Source: Posidonia oceanica (Eukaryota > Streptophyta > Magnoliopsida > Alismatales > Posidoniaceae). From it: a DNA stretch of 64,000 bases. The stretch spans positions 1,922,001-1,986,000 of the forward strand of contig JAZBRS010000044.1 in the NCBI GenBank assembly GCA_037176725.1. Direction: 5' to 3'. A model generated the notes under the pieces. The model worked only from the letters and a program-made list of their open reading frames with translations. It made no database searches and was not told the origin of the DNA. Position numbers and translations under genes: made by a program. Shown piece by piece: positions 1-13,100 of this stretch. Every line of letters starts with the position of its first letter. Position 1 is the first letter of the stretch.

Positions 1-954
1 CTCTGGTGGTTGCCGACCAACATAGTTCATATTGAGTCTTTGGAAGCAATCAATAGCAGGATGTCCAAATCTTTGACATATTTGACATTGAATTCGAGTG
101 GAGGAGGATCCTGAAAGATTAGATGAAACAAGTGTAGGTAGAAGAGGAGATGACTGAAGATTACGAGTCACAGCTTTTGCATGCCCATTCTTATTGGTAG
201 AGCCTCTGAAATTTTGAAAAGAGTTTCTATTGTGCTTGAATTGTCTTTTATGATACGAGTGCTGATATTGAGCAGCCAAAGCAATATGATTTTCAGGTGT
301 ACTTTCATCCAACACACATAATTCTTCAGCAATCAACAGAGCATGCAACTTTTCAATGGAAACACACACAGCTCTAGCACGAATGGAAGAGGCAAATGGT
401 CGATATTCAGAAGGTAATCCATTCAGAACACAAACAAGAAGATTAGTGTCTGACATAGGTGAATTACTAGCAACGAGTTGGTCTGTGAGAAGCTTAATCT
501 GCTGGAGATAAGAACCCATAGAAAGAGAGCCTTTTTTGAGATTATGCACTTGCTTCCTCAAGGCCAGAACATGAGCTGTGGAGAGTTGTCCAAAGCATTG
601 AGAAAGCTTATCCCAAGCCTCCTTTGCAGATTTGACACCAATTGTATATGGAAGAGAAGAAAGAGACAGAGTAGCATTGATCCAGGAAAGAAGGGATTGA
701 TCGATGACATACTAGCCAGAGAAACCAGGCAAACTTGGATCAGGAGGAGAACCTTCAATGTGATTCATCAAATTTTGGCTTCGTAAGATCGGCTCAAACA
801 ATGATTTCCACATCAGGTAATTAGCTCCATCAAGTTTGATCGGAACCAGACTTGCAATGTTGCTGAGAACAAGAGGAGAAGAGCTCGCCGGAGAAGCAGT
901 CATACCGGAGAGGTTGCCGGCAGCAGTGCCATTGGAGAACGAGGAAGATGCCAT
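1..954 (-). pseudogene. Copia Gag (partial, one in-frame stop)
   Basis: The frame starts with an ATG at 954 and runs to the window edge. The N-terminal part has the copia Gag signature KLDGANYLMWKSLFEPIL, about 40 residues in. A helical gag core follows, and near bases 56-97 lies a CCHC zinc knuckle (C-x2-C-x4-H-x4-C, read as CQICQRFGHPAIDC), the nucleic-acid binding part of Gag. One stop (TAG, 712-714) interrupts an otherwise continuous frame after about 80 codons; reading resumes at once in the same frame with typical Gag residues. This is therefore a point lesion, not a gene end. Protease, integrase, reverse transcriptase and RNase H would lie to the left of the window. Confidence 0.85.
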
Positions 955-993
955 AACAGAATAGGATCGAGAGCAGTGATGCTTAGAAGGCGA

Positions 994-1002
994 CTGATAC
1001 CA
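994..1002 (-). promoter_or_regulatory. Copia primer-binding site (initiator tRNA-Met type)
   Basis: The minus strand reads TGGTATCAG directly after the LTR end. This is the conserved start of the primer-binding site complementary to initiator tRNA-Met used by plant copia elements. Confidence 0.85.
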
Positions 1003-3150
<2,148 letters not shown>

Positions 3151-3171
3151 CATGCATATTCAGTTTGGGGT

Positions 3172-3465
3172 GTAAAACACTGGAAACCTAGCATTCAACG
3201 TTAAACACAACCTAGGATGCGTTCAACGTCCAGAGCCCAGATTTTTAGCCAAAACTCCAATCAAATTAGCATGCACCTGTTCCAATTTAGCTAGAAGACC
3301 AAAAATAGAGTTAGAATAAACATATTTACTACTGCATGCATCATACATCAATCCAAAATCAACAGAGCTATCATAACAAATGAAGAATATTAGAATCCAG
3401 TGCAACAGTGTAAGACGCAACAGTCTAGGCGTTCAACGTAGAACGCACTAAACCCTACGTTCAAC
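3172..3465. repeat. Two diverged double-hairpin cassettes, 238 bp apart
   Basis: Cassette 1 (3,172-3,227) reads GTAAAACAC, 10 nt, GCATTCAAC, then GTTAAACAC, 10 nt, GCGTTCAAC. Cassette 2 (3,410-3,465) reads GTAAGACGC, 10 nt, GCGTTCAAC, then GTAGAACGC, 10 nt, ACGTTCAAC. Arm length, arm order, loop length and the ~230-bp spacing match the cassettes in the Tat-type LTRs at 27-43 kb, although the arm sequence has drifted (TTCAAC/GTTGAA in place of TCCAAC/GTTGGA). This is probably a decayed fragment of a related LTR; its ends are not visible. Confidence 0.7.
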
Positions 3466-3649
3466 ACATTGACAGCACAAACTGCACAAATTCCCTTCCC
3501 AAATCATGCATGCCCACCCCATAATTCATGCATCCAACAAAAACAGCTAGAGGGACATCGAATACACTGGCATGCATCAAAACCTAACCACAAAACATTA
3601 TAATCTAATTCTAAATGGGTGTGTACCTTGTACCCAAGGAAGAAATCCG

Positions 3650-3985
3650 TCGCATTGCAACTCAAGCTCTAATCCTTCGGAGCTTTCTGTGATGCATAAT
3701 GTATTCCATGACTCCATGTTGAAGAAGTGTTTGGCTGATACATCCTAGGTGATTTTCGTTCAGCCAGAGGTGCTCTAGGTAGATATGTCCTTCATCGAGG
3801 ATGCCGTCCAGATCCTTGACCAGAAGGAGCAGCTTTTGCGGAACAAGATTATTCTGCTTGTCCTTGTGCTGTGGCGACATCATGGTGTTGAGGAGGTCAC
3901 TTGAGAGCATGAGGATGACATCCTTGCTCAGTACCCATACCTTTTCGCCTCATTGTAATTTCAGAGGCGAAATTTCTTTAAGGGA
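3650..3985 (+). pseudogene. Ty3-gypsy polyprotein C-terminal remnant
   Basis: Read across frames on the plus strand, this stretch carries the tail of a Ty3-gypsy polyprotein, after the integrase core: HNVFHDSMLKK, VQILDQKEQLLRNK, VLWRHHGVEE, EHEDDILAQYPYLF. These match the conserved end of plant chromovirus-type pol proteins (VFHVSMLRK, ILDR, VLWRHHGVEEATWE). Several stops and at least one frameshift show it is dead. It is followed within 10 bases by a purine-rich tract and an LTR start, which is the expected 3' end of such an element in plus orientation. Confidence 0.75.
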
Positions 3986-3991
3986 GTAGGA
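3981..3991 (+). promoter_or_regulatory. Polypurine tract of the Ty3-gypsy element
   Basis: AGGGAGTAGGA directly precedes TGTAACATC, the start of the 3' LTR. Its position between pol tail and LTR fits the plus-strand primer of reverse transcription. Confidence 0.65.
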
Positions 3992-4428
3992 TGTAACATC
4001 TGTGATTTTTGTTTGCGCATTCAATTTGTGCATCTGATTGGCGCAGTTGAATGACGCGTGTTCTTGTCGTGGATGACCGACGCATATTGTAGGCGTGATT
4101 TACTAGCGCATTGTCTTGGCACAGATGATCTGTGTGTTTTAGTTTTCTAGAGTTGAGAGACTTGTGAGTTGTGGGTAGGAATTAAGATTCCCACTTGGTT
4201 TTCCAGAGTTGGATTTGATTCCCACTTTGTTTTGTGTTAATGGTTGTGTTTTATCAGAGAATGGTTTGAATTAAGATCTTTATTATGATTGTAGTTGATG
4301 ATCTTGACTCATTTGGATTATTAATTATTATTAGAGAGTTACCTTGGAAATACTTTATATTGTTAATTGGACCCTTGCACAAGTGGTATGCATGCTCATG
4401 GAATATTACATGTGTTTTGGATTGGGTG

Positions 4429-7064
4429 TGTGGCCATGTGTGGTAGGGGGAACCTGAGGGTACGTGGGATGGAACTGCACATGCCAAAAGGCCATGGAAA
4501 GTGCAGTGTCTCCAAGGAGGGTCTCAACTCCAAAACACTAAGCAAAGAAAAAAGAAAAGGATAAGGAAGGAGTCGCCACCTAGTCTACTTAAAACGGGAG
4601 ACGAGGAAAACCGTATGCAAGTAATAAGGAAAACAAAGAAACAAAAGTGCAAGACTCCAATGCCAATGGTCAAAGCACGTAAGGTCTTCATGGATAGAGA
4701 AAGGGTAAAAACTTCTGTTACATATGGGAAAAGTGTTAGGCACCCCCGTACGCCTGATAACGTCAGTCTCTCTGTTTCAACTGCTCGTGTGTGTGGCAAA
4801 AGGAATAAGCATGAACAACTAGGATGGATACCAAGAGATGAATGTGAGATGCCATGCTAGCACAAGTAAACATGCAGGAGGAGAAATGCAGTTGCGGAAA
4901 ACCAAAGCTAAACAAACAATCAACATGTGTGGTGCTCCATTGTGTCTGCGAAATATGGGCCAGGGGACCATGCTGAGAATCCTCGTGAGCAACCTGCGGT
5001 GGAGACCTGTGCCCACCCGACACGCCTAGAAGCTTTGTTCTGGCTCTGGTAGTCGTTGGTCGTTGCACATATACCCACCAAAAACCAAACTCAAAAGGCA
5101 ACATAAAGCATTCAAGGATGACAAGAACCAATGCAAAAAAAAAACAACATGATTGAAAGCAAAATTGAATTGCAAAGGCATCGACGCAAAATCAAAACAG
5201 CTGACCCATCTCTTTCATTCATGGTATGCTTGGGTCTTGCCTCCACATTTCATGTGGATGATTGGACTACGTGAGTCCTAAGGCATCGACCACTCCAGGC
5301 ATACTCTAAGGACAATGGGGAAGGAAAAGAGGTTGAAAGGCAAGAGGCTACAAGCTCATCACAGTAGCAACCAAAGCAAGAAACGATTGAACCCATAAAC
5401 TGCAGCAAGCTGAACCTGACATAATTCAACCAAAATCTAGCAAACCATAGTCATCCAGGGGAGAAGGAAGACATTACAATGAGAGAGGAGGAAAGAAGGC
5501 TCATAATAGGGGTTACTTGGGCTGGGTATTGAGGATGAGGTGGCCAAGGGAAGCTCCAGGTTGGATCTGGGGGTGCTTGGCCGGAATGCGAGTGAGCTCG
5601 GGTGCTGGAGAGGGAGCTACCAGAGAGAGTGAGAGAGTGTCGAGAGAGAGCTCGTCCTGGGGACGTTGGTGCTTTATAGAGGTTGTGAATGTATTACAAC
5701 TGTTGGATGCTAACTAAATTTGGGATGGTTGGCTGTGATTTGATTTTAAGGATTGGATTGGGTTTTGTAGGTTTTGGAAGGGGTATGACGGCTTAAACAC
5801 ATCAAGTAACAACCTCAGATCCGTAATAACTAATGGCAAGTCTTGAAAAATGCACGTCCAAATGTGATTGGTCAAGTTTGCCCTCTTGCAGTAGAAATGG
5901 GCCAGAGCTCCATGCAGGGAATACGTACCTGTAGCCTGCACTGGTTAGTCACGGTCAATGGTGGATTCAAGTGGTGGCCGGGTGAGGCACATGTCTCACC
6001 CTATTTTTTGAAAAATAACAAGGTAAAATGTAACTTACCCAAGTATATACGTAAAGTGCCTCACTCAATAGAGATTGCTGTTGCTCGCCTGCTCAGTCTT
6101 CCCACGTTCATCGGAACTTGATGCTACTCCTAGCACCACCAAGCCCACCTTTGACACCACTGCCCAGTCCACCATTGCCACCATTCCACCAAGCCCACCT
6201 ATGGCAGAACGGCACCATCATCCACCGTCCAGTCCACTACTGGCACCACCGCAACTGCACGTCTGTAGCGACGCTTATTGCTACATGCTGCTTGGTCTTC
6301 CCACGTTTGCTAGAGCTTGTTGCTACTCCCGGCACCACCAAGTCGGCAAACCCACCACCGACACCACCACAAGGTGGACATATATTTTGATATGGTTTTA
6401 TGGTTGCGGTTTTAATTGCTTATATGATTTCATATTTTCATGCCTTTTATATTTTCACATGACATATTTTATATCTTTTTCAAGCAGTTGTGCTATTGTA
6501 GTGTTGTAGCATTTTGATTGTTTTTCTTGGAGTCTTGGGCTAATTGGGAAAAATCACACCATCAGTTGTAGCACTTGAACTAATTCATCTTCATCAAACA
6601 GTAAACAACAATAAGGTATGTATCCGTACACATCCGATGGTATGTGCAATGTGCTTTATTTAAATTATTTTTTGTTTATTTATTTTTCTATTTTTTATTT
6701 ACGTGTAGTTATATTTAATAATATTTAAATTTTATTATTTTATTATATTTATTTTGGAAGATTTGTCAACTGTATAATTGTGCCCCACCCTAGGAAAAAT
6801 CCTAGATCCGCCTGTGGTCACGCTAGGAAGGTGCGCCTGAGAGACAAGCCTGTTGCTTGCACTAATCAGCCATGCCTAATCATTGTAAAGCCCATTTCTA
6901 TAGATCCTTGGCTTGTGCTTGACTGTTTGGGCCAAAGGATTGGTTGGGTGTTAGGTGGTGGCTTTTGGATAGGCTCGTGGTGTTGGGTAGAGCCTTGTAG
7001 CAGTTGGAGTGGGTTCTTCCGAAGGAGTTCATTGGCAGGTGACCGTGAAACCGGGGTGTCTACA
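4429..7064 (-). mobile_element. Solo LTR, Tat-type Ty3-gypsy, target duplication GGGTG
   Basis: On the minus strand the element starts TGTAGACACCCCGG at 7,064 and ends ...GGCCACA at 4,429. It is flanked by a perfect 5-bp duplication, GGGTG at 4,424-4,428 and 7,065-7,069. The block GGTGGCGACTCC (rc at ~4,569-4,580) and the GTTAGGCACCCCC word near 4,738 are shared with the much larger Tat-type LTRs in the right half of the window. With no internal region between intact duplications, this is a solo LTR left by LTR-LTR recombination. It carries a nested hAT element (5,956-6,816), so its own length is about 1.77 kb. Confidence 0.8.
5956..6816. mobile_element. Non-autonomous hAT element (861 bp) inside the solo LTR
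   Basis: The ends form imperfect inverted repeats: CAATGGTGGATTCAAG on the left and, read inward from the right, CACAGGCGGATCTAGG. The GGCGGATCYAGG terminal motif is common in plant hAT families. Flanking 8-mers GTCACGGT (5,948-5,955) and GTCACGCT (6,817-6,824) agree at seven of eight positions, the duplication length typical of hAT. The interior holds two ~210-bp copies of a CCACCAAG-rich segment (about 6,075-6,165 and 6,275-6,365) and a Pro/Thr-rich open frame at 6,075-6,509, but no transposase. Confidence 0.75.
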
Positions 7065-7326
7065 GGGTGCATGAGATTGTACGTGCATTTGCCTAGCTTG
7101 CTTTGAGAATCGTTTGCGCTTGTGGCCTTCAAAGTGAGTAAGTTTTGACATATAAGTTGTGCAATGCATGCATGGAGTGTGTGGTGTCTGTGTTGTGTTG
7201 ACACCTGTCCTTGTACGCTTTGCTTCCTTGGATATTTAAGGAGGTAGCATCGCTTGCCATCCTCATGGCAACGAGAGACTTGAGAGAAGGAGATATTGAG
7301 GGCCATGAGTCGAGAGAATTCCTGAG

Positions 7327-7441
7327 TTCTGAGAGAGAGAGAGAGAGTGAGTGAGTGAGTGAGAGAGAGAGAGAGAGACTGTGTGTGTGTGTGAGTGAGA
7401 GAGAGAGAGTGAGTGAGTGAGTGAGAGAGAGAGAGTGTGAG
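7327..7441. repeat. GA/GTGA microsatellite
   Basis: About 115 bp of GAGA interrupted by GTGAGTGA and GTGTGTGT blocks. The Ser/Leu/Thr-rich frames read from the opposite strand are products of this simple repeat. Confidence 0.9.
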
Positions 7442-8329
7442 AGCCATGTGTTGAGAGTGAGAGCTTTTGGGGAGAGGGTGATTGTTCTGTTCAGCGCCTG
7501 AGGAAGCCTTGGTCGGAGTGTTAACGCCGACGATCTCCTTTCCGCTGTATGTGTGCTTGTAAAGGTGGGTTGAGCTCGAGTTATTGATGGGTTCACCTCT
7601 TTATCCTCTACATGTGTTTTGATTTTGTTATTCTCTATGTTTTGGTTGCTATGTAGGCTCTAGGTTGTTCGACTGCACTTGATTGGAGGTGGGAGCGGTT
7701 GAATTAGGAGCTCTGGCGAAGAGAGCTGCTGGCGGATGAGTTGGGTTCACTATGGGTAGCGAGCTTGGACTCAAGGTACATGCTTAATCGAGCTTCTATA
7801 ATACAATCAAAGTTGTAGAAATGTTGTTGCTTGATGAATCTTACTATGAGGATGGTTTACAACATATTTAGATGATTTTGTAAGCATTAATAGTGATTAT
7901 AAGAGGTGCTTGAGCTCACAGAGAACACTATTAATTGAGCATGTTTACTGGCTTGAAATAGGACATCTTGAGATTTTGATATGAGAGTTGCCTTGGTGTA
8001 TTTTGGGTTCTGATATATGTTTGCATGTTAAATCTAGCCATGAGTATGGTTTATAATAATTATTAATGATTTTACATGCTTTAATTATGTATTCTTTTGT
8101 AAGTTCACTTGCGGTGTTACTGCTCATTGTGAGAGTGTGTTGGCTTTTGTTGATGATATCTTGAGTTTTAGATATCAAATTCTTGTGATTTCAATTGCAA
8201 ATGTTAGATGATTTTATAATCTTCATTTTGATATATTATATACACTATTTTCTTGGTTGTGTCTATTTTTGTGGGTAAATGCATGTTGCAATATTTTTGA
8301 TTGCCCTATTTTTACTCCTAGAGCGCGGG

Positions 8330-11295
8330 TAGACTTGGAAATCGGGTCGGGCTGAGCCGGCCCTGCCCGAAAAAAAGGAAGCCCGACCAGGCTTGGACCG
8401 GGTCGGGTCGAGCCATATCCTCATATGGTCGAGCCTATTTTCTTGGTTGTGTCTATTTTTTATGAACCCCCGCTTGGCACAGTCCATGGCCTTACGAGCC
8501 GGGTCGGGTGGGCTAGTCCATTTTAAAAAAAATTAAAAAAATTATTTATTATTAAATATTTGATATATACATAAAAAAAAACTGAAAAATACATAAGATA
8601 TTCAATATTTTACATTTTTACATTTTCGTTTGTTTTACATCAATATAAATTAATCATAAATAGAACCCGTTCCGGTTCCCGTTGAAGTTGATACTGTATC
8701 TTCGTCTTCCGATTCCTCGTTTAAGCTCAGCCCTTGAAGATGATCAACCGCATCATACCAGTCCTTCAAGCATACAGAGGCTTCCACAGACTTCTCTGAT
8801 AATTTACATCTTTTATCACTTAGAACTCTTTTACTTGTAGAAAATGCAGACTCCGACACCACTGTAGACGCCTGAATCGTTAGTAAATCTTTAGCAATTT
8901 TAGAAACTATAGGAAACCTAATTACGGTACTAGACCACCACTTTAATATATCTAAGTTATCTATTTCTAGTTTACTAAAAGCAAACTCACATTCTAAATA
9001 ATTTTCTAATTCATTATTTGTGGTTGATTTTATGTATTTTTTCTTTTTTTCTTATTTAATCTACTCCAAAATGAGCTACCACTACTACTACTAGTATATG
9101 TTCCTACAAAACTAGATGTGTGAGCACTGGAACCACTACCTTCACCATAATTGTTAACATATTCTTCAAATAATGTGTATAAAGTTGTCTTAATTTTATT
9201 ATTAAATGAATCTATTAAGTCACTTTTATTCATATTACTATATCATCTATAAGTACTATACAATTAGCTAATCTATGCCTAGGGTCCATGATTAATGCTA
9301 AACAAGCCCACATTGGAGGCTCGTCCCAATAATTATTATATTTATTTTCCATTAATTGAATAATATTTACAAAAGCTGGGTTTTCTCTATATTGTTGAAA
9401 AATATTTGTACTATTAAATAAATAATTTAAAACTAGAGAACTTGTAAGATAATATTGACCAGATAATTGTTTAGGTGCATTTTAAAATGGTTCTAAAAAA
9501 TTATGAATTATGGTAGAATTTTGCCAATCTTCTTCATTTAACAAATAATTAGATTTTGTATTATAATATGTTGTAATTATGTTACTATAAGGTAAAGTTG
9601 AACTTAACATATCATAAGATGAATTCCATATATGTTGAACATCTAACTTAAATTTTTTAGATTTTAAACCATTTTCTGCACATATATGTCTAAATTGTTG
9701 ATATCTTTTAGCTGATGTTTAAATAAATAAAGTAGCCGATCTTATGTTTTCTATATAAGGCCTAATGCAATCTATACCTTCTTATACAATTAAATTTAAA
9801 ATGTGACAACAACACTTACAGTGAAATAATTCACCATTTAATATTGGTTTTATATTTCTTTTTAATATTTCTATTGTAACATTATTATTAGAAGCATTAT
9901 CAAAATATATTGTATTACTATTAAAATATATGTTATATTCTTTAGCAATATCTTCTATCATATTTGCTATAGTTTTACCAGTATGTGGATGATCAAATAC
10001 TTTAAAAGTAATTAATCTTTTTTGTAAATTCTATTCTATATCTATCCAATGTGCAGTTAAACATAAGTATAGAAAATTATTAGGTCCATTTCAAATATCA
10101 CAAGTTAATGATATTTTACATAATAAACTAAAAAATATTTGCATTAAATTTAGTTTATCTTTTTTAAATATTTTATAAATTATATTTTTAGTAGTGTTCC
10201 TAGAATAACTTTTAAATTGTGGGTTAAAATATTTTTGTATACATGATTCAAAATTTTTATTTTCAGAAAAAGAAAATGGTTGTTTATCTTGTACTATAAA
10301 TTTTGTTAAACCTTCTTTGCTTCTTTTGTATTATATTTCTAATTTACTAATCCATTAGGACCTACGTGCAATTTAGATGGTTTTAAATCTGTGTTATAAT
10401 CCTTATTATGTGCAGCTATATATTTTTATAAATATCTAGCTATGTGACCTACACCCCTCCTCTAGGACAAGTGTATCCTGTACTACAATAATTACAATAA
10501 CATTTATTTTCACCTGTAGAGTCTAAGGTTACATGCTCCCAAACCCATGAACTTTGTTTCCTAGGTTTCTTTGTGGTTGTAGATCGTGTTTGGGTATTTT
10601 GAGGCTGGTCTGACTCCTGGGTTGAGATATAATCATGGCTTCCTATATTTTCCATTATAATATATGAAAAAACTTAATAATAAAAAAAAATTCTTAACCC
10701 AAAAAACTAAAAAATAGAGGGATTAGGAGTAGAAAAATTGGAGGGATTAGAAGTAAATAATTTTTGTTGTTGGAGGCCAGAGCAGAGTAACAGACGCTAC
10801 GACGAAGTTCAGAGCCAAACTTGAATTCTTCACTTGAGTCTTGAGAATTTGAGATAGTTGGAGAGAATGAGAGAATTAAGAGAATGAGAGTATAGTTGTA
10901 GTAGTGTAGAGAATAGAGAGAAGAGTGAGTTGTGTGAAGAAAATGAGAGGTATGGAAGGATATTTACAAAAGAAGAATAAGAAGAGAAATTTTTTTTACA
11001 GCTGAACGTTGCAAAATACAATGTTCAGCTAACGTTGCAAAATACAACGTTCAGCATAACGTTGCAAAATGCAACGTTAGAATTAACGTTGCAGGCAACG
11101 ACTGGATTTTCCAACTGTTGCCTTTTTTTTAACAATTTACAGACCGGCATTGGGCCTACCTGGGCGGGCCGGGCAAGCCAAGCCCATGGGCCCAGCACGC
11201 GCGTGGCCCACGTCGGGCTTGGGTAGACCCGGCCCTTTTTTCCTGTGGGTTGGGCCATGCAGGGCCATTTACTAGGCCAGCACTTTCCATGTCTA
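8330..11295 (-). mobile_element. hAT (Ac-like) DNA transposon, 2,966 bp
   Basis: Terminal inverted repeats are TAGACTTGGAAA at the left and TAGACATGGAAAG at the right, read inward. Flanking 8-mers AGCGCGGG (8,322-8,329) and AGCGCAGG (11,296-11,303) match at seven of eight bases. Both subterminal regions (8,340-8,520 and 11,140-11,280) are GC-rich with repeated GGGTCGGGC/GGGCCGGGC words, typical of Ac-like elements, where they bind transposase. The interior is very AT-rich and encodes a broken hAT transposase on the minus strand. The element sits in the Ty3-gypsy LTR. Confidence 0.85.
8650..10655 (-). pseudogene. hAT transposase, frameshifted
   Basis: Starting at ATG 10,655, the protein opens with a Ser/Thr/Gln-rich leader and a BED-type zinc finger (SWVWEHV, then CYCNYC). 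The His end of the finger (GHIARY) is in another frame after a frameshift near 10,455 and is followed by a stop. The middle part (about 9,860-10,010) carries the hAT core motif FDNASNNN and the C-C-H-I-L-N-L sequence of Ac-like transposases. The C-terminal dimerisation domain (about 8,740-8,870) is clear: VSESAFSTSKRVLSDKRCKL followed by VEASVCLKDW. Frames change several times and stops are frequent, so the enzyme is inactive; it would have cut and pasted elements with these ends. Confidence 0.85.
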
Positions 11296-11984
11296 AGCGC
11301 AGGTGACAGGCACAGTTTATAAGCACAAGTCATAGGCACGTATTTGAGGCGTGGTTTGACCTAACAGTGAGACTATGGCTTGTTTTCTAGTCCGTGTTTA
11401 AGTTAGTGTGTTGTTATAAGTTTAAAACGTTTTCAAAATGATTTTGGAAAATGATGAGAATGTTTTTGAAAGACTTTACCGCTGATTTGTTTTGTAAACC
11501 AATAGATCGAAGGATTGTGTTGCCAGAACTAGGCGATATGACGATATTCCTAGGTGGTCGAGCACAATGCCGAGGTTGAGGTTTGGAGACCAAGAGGCTG
11601 TAGGTAAGTGTCGGCAGATTCATGGGGTATGATACCACTAGATTCATGTTGTTCACGTTGTTCACGAGACCGAGACTGAGGTCCGAAAGTTTAGGTGTTG
11701 GCTGAACCTGGAGGTATGAGACTCTGGTTGCTCCAGATACAGAGACTGGGACGCTAAGAGGGCGGACTCTACGTGGTTTGGCCAAAGCGAGATATGCACG
11801 TGCCTTGTTTCTAGTGACATCCATAAAGTGGACAGCTTTCGTGTGCGGTTAGCTTTGAGGGCTCTTTAGAGGTTGGACCTGAGATGGATAGGCTCCTTAC
11901 AGGGTGGCTTATTCGTAGTAGTGCAATGCGTTTCAGCGATTACTTGTGGCTAGAGTTGGTTACTTGGTGCTGGGTAACACGATA

Positions 11985-12425
11985 GGTTTTTTACTTGTGT
12001 GGCTATGAGTTTTGATATGACCTTTTGGATGCATGTCATATAAATTGAGTGCATCGTATTTTCTACAGTTTTTGCATGTGTGGTTGTGACTGTGAGTTTT
12101 GATGTGACTTTTTGGGTGCACGGCATATAGATTGAGTGCATCATGTTTTCTGTGATTTTGCTTGAATGGCTACGAGTTTTAATGTGACCTTCTAGATGGA
12201 CGTCATATAGATTGAGTGCATCGTGTTTTTTACGGTTTTTGCTTGTGTGGCTGCGAGATTTGATGTGACTTTCTAGATGCACATAATATATATTGAGTGT
12301 ATTATGTTTTCTGTGATTTTGCCTTAGTGGCTATGAGTTTTGATATGACATTCTGGATGCACGTCATATAGATTGAGTACATCGTGTTTTCTGTAGTTTT
12401 GCTTGTGTTGCTACAAGATTTGGGG
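11985..12425. repeat. ~82-bp tandem repeat, about 5.5 copies
   Basis: Copies begin with TGTGGCTATGAGTTTTGAT-like sequence near 11,998, 12,076, 12,163, 12,244, 12,326 and 12,408. Each contains CATATAGATTGAGTGCATC and TTTTCTGTGATTTTGC. Period is 78-87 bp. It lies within the right segment of the Ty3-gypsy LTR. Confidence 0.85.
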
Positions 12426-12870
12426 AGATGTTGTTTTAGAGATTTTTTGCAGCTCCCAAGTGATTTTGAGTTCTTTCAATGCCTTTGGTTCTAGTGGTGA
12501 GCCTCACGTTCAACTGCATTAGTTGAACTGTAGATTTGACTTTTGCACGTTTGGCTTTTCGGAGTGTAGAGCTTTTCTGGTTTTATTGTGGAGTGTGTGT
12601 TGGGTGACCTTTTTGGTGGTCACTCACATGTACTTGTGGCTTGTATTTTGCAGTTACATATTAGAAAGGAGGTGGTGGAGTCGCAGGAGAAGGTAGCGGA
12701 GTCGCAGGCACTAGCAAAGGACATATGGCAGAGGCAATACAGCACAGGTGGAGGCAGAGGCAGTACAACACAGGTGGAGAGATCAAGAGGAGGCCACGTA
12801 AGATGGAGAAAAGGCAGATAGATATAATTAGAAGAAGAGGGAGAGAAGACTGTGGGATGAAATTTTAAGA

Positions 12871-13100
12871 CACTATTGCTAGGACATATCCTGACTATGT
12901 CCTCGCTAAACACGATTATTTTTTTTGGAAAATTAATAAAGACTTTGGTAGGACATATCTTCGTTGAGTCCTCGATAAAAATTTGTGAGCACATGACTTC
13001 GTAATGTCCTCATTCATTGTCCTCATTAAAATTTTGCGAGGATTTTTTCTCGTTATGTTCTCGTGTGGTGTCCTCACAAAATACAGAATTTCTAGTAATG
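12871..13100. mobile_element. CACTA-like miniature element
   Basis: The left end starts CACTATTGCTAGGAC; the right end read inward starts CATTACTAGAAATTCTG, the usual look of CACTA (En/Spm) termini, with one change from CACTA. The interior has many TGTCCTC/GAGGACA words in both orientations, resembling CACTA subterminal repeats. No 3-bp target duplication is seen (AGA against TAA), so one end may be rearranged. Confidence 0.5.

Larger units (their letters stand above)
3992..12870 (+). mobile_element. 3' LTR of a Ty3-gypsy element, split by two insertions
   Basis: The LTR starts TGTAACATC at 3,992 after a polypurine tract. Its sequence, rich in GCGCA/GGCGT words, continues at 7,070-8,329 and 11,304-~12,870 around a solo LTR and a hAT element, both with target duplications. 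Joined, the pieces give roughly 3.2 kb. The right end is uncertain: somewhere between 12,830 and 12,870, just before a CACTA-like element. A block around 12,600-12,660 (GTGACC...GGTCACTCAC, then TTTTGCAG) resembles the transcribed 3' part of Tekay/Del-type LTRs. The piece includes a GA-rich microsatellite and an ~82-bp tandem array. Confidence 0.55.

Noticed and set aside
4524..5131. Several 60-120 codon frames on both strands
   Set aside because: They lie inside the solo Tat-type LTR, overlap one another and carry no motif.
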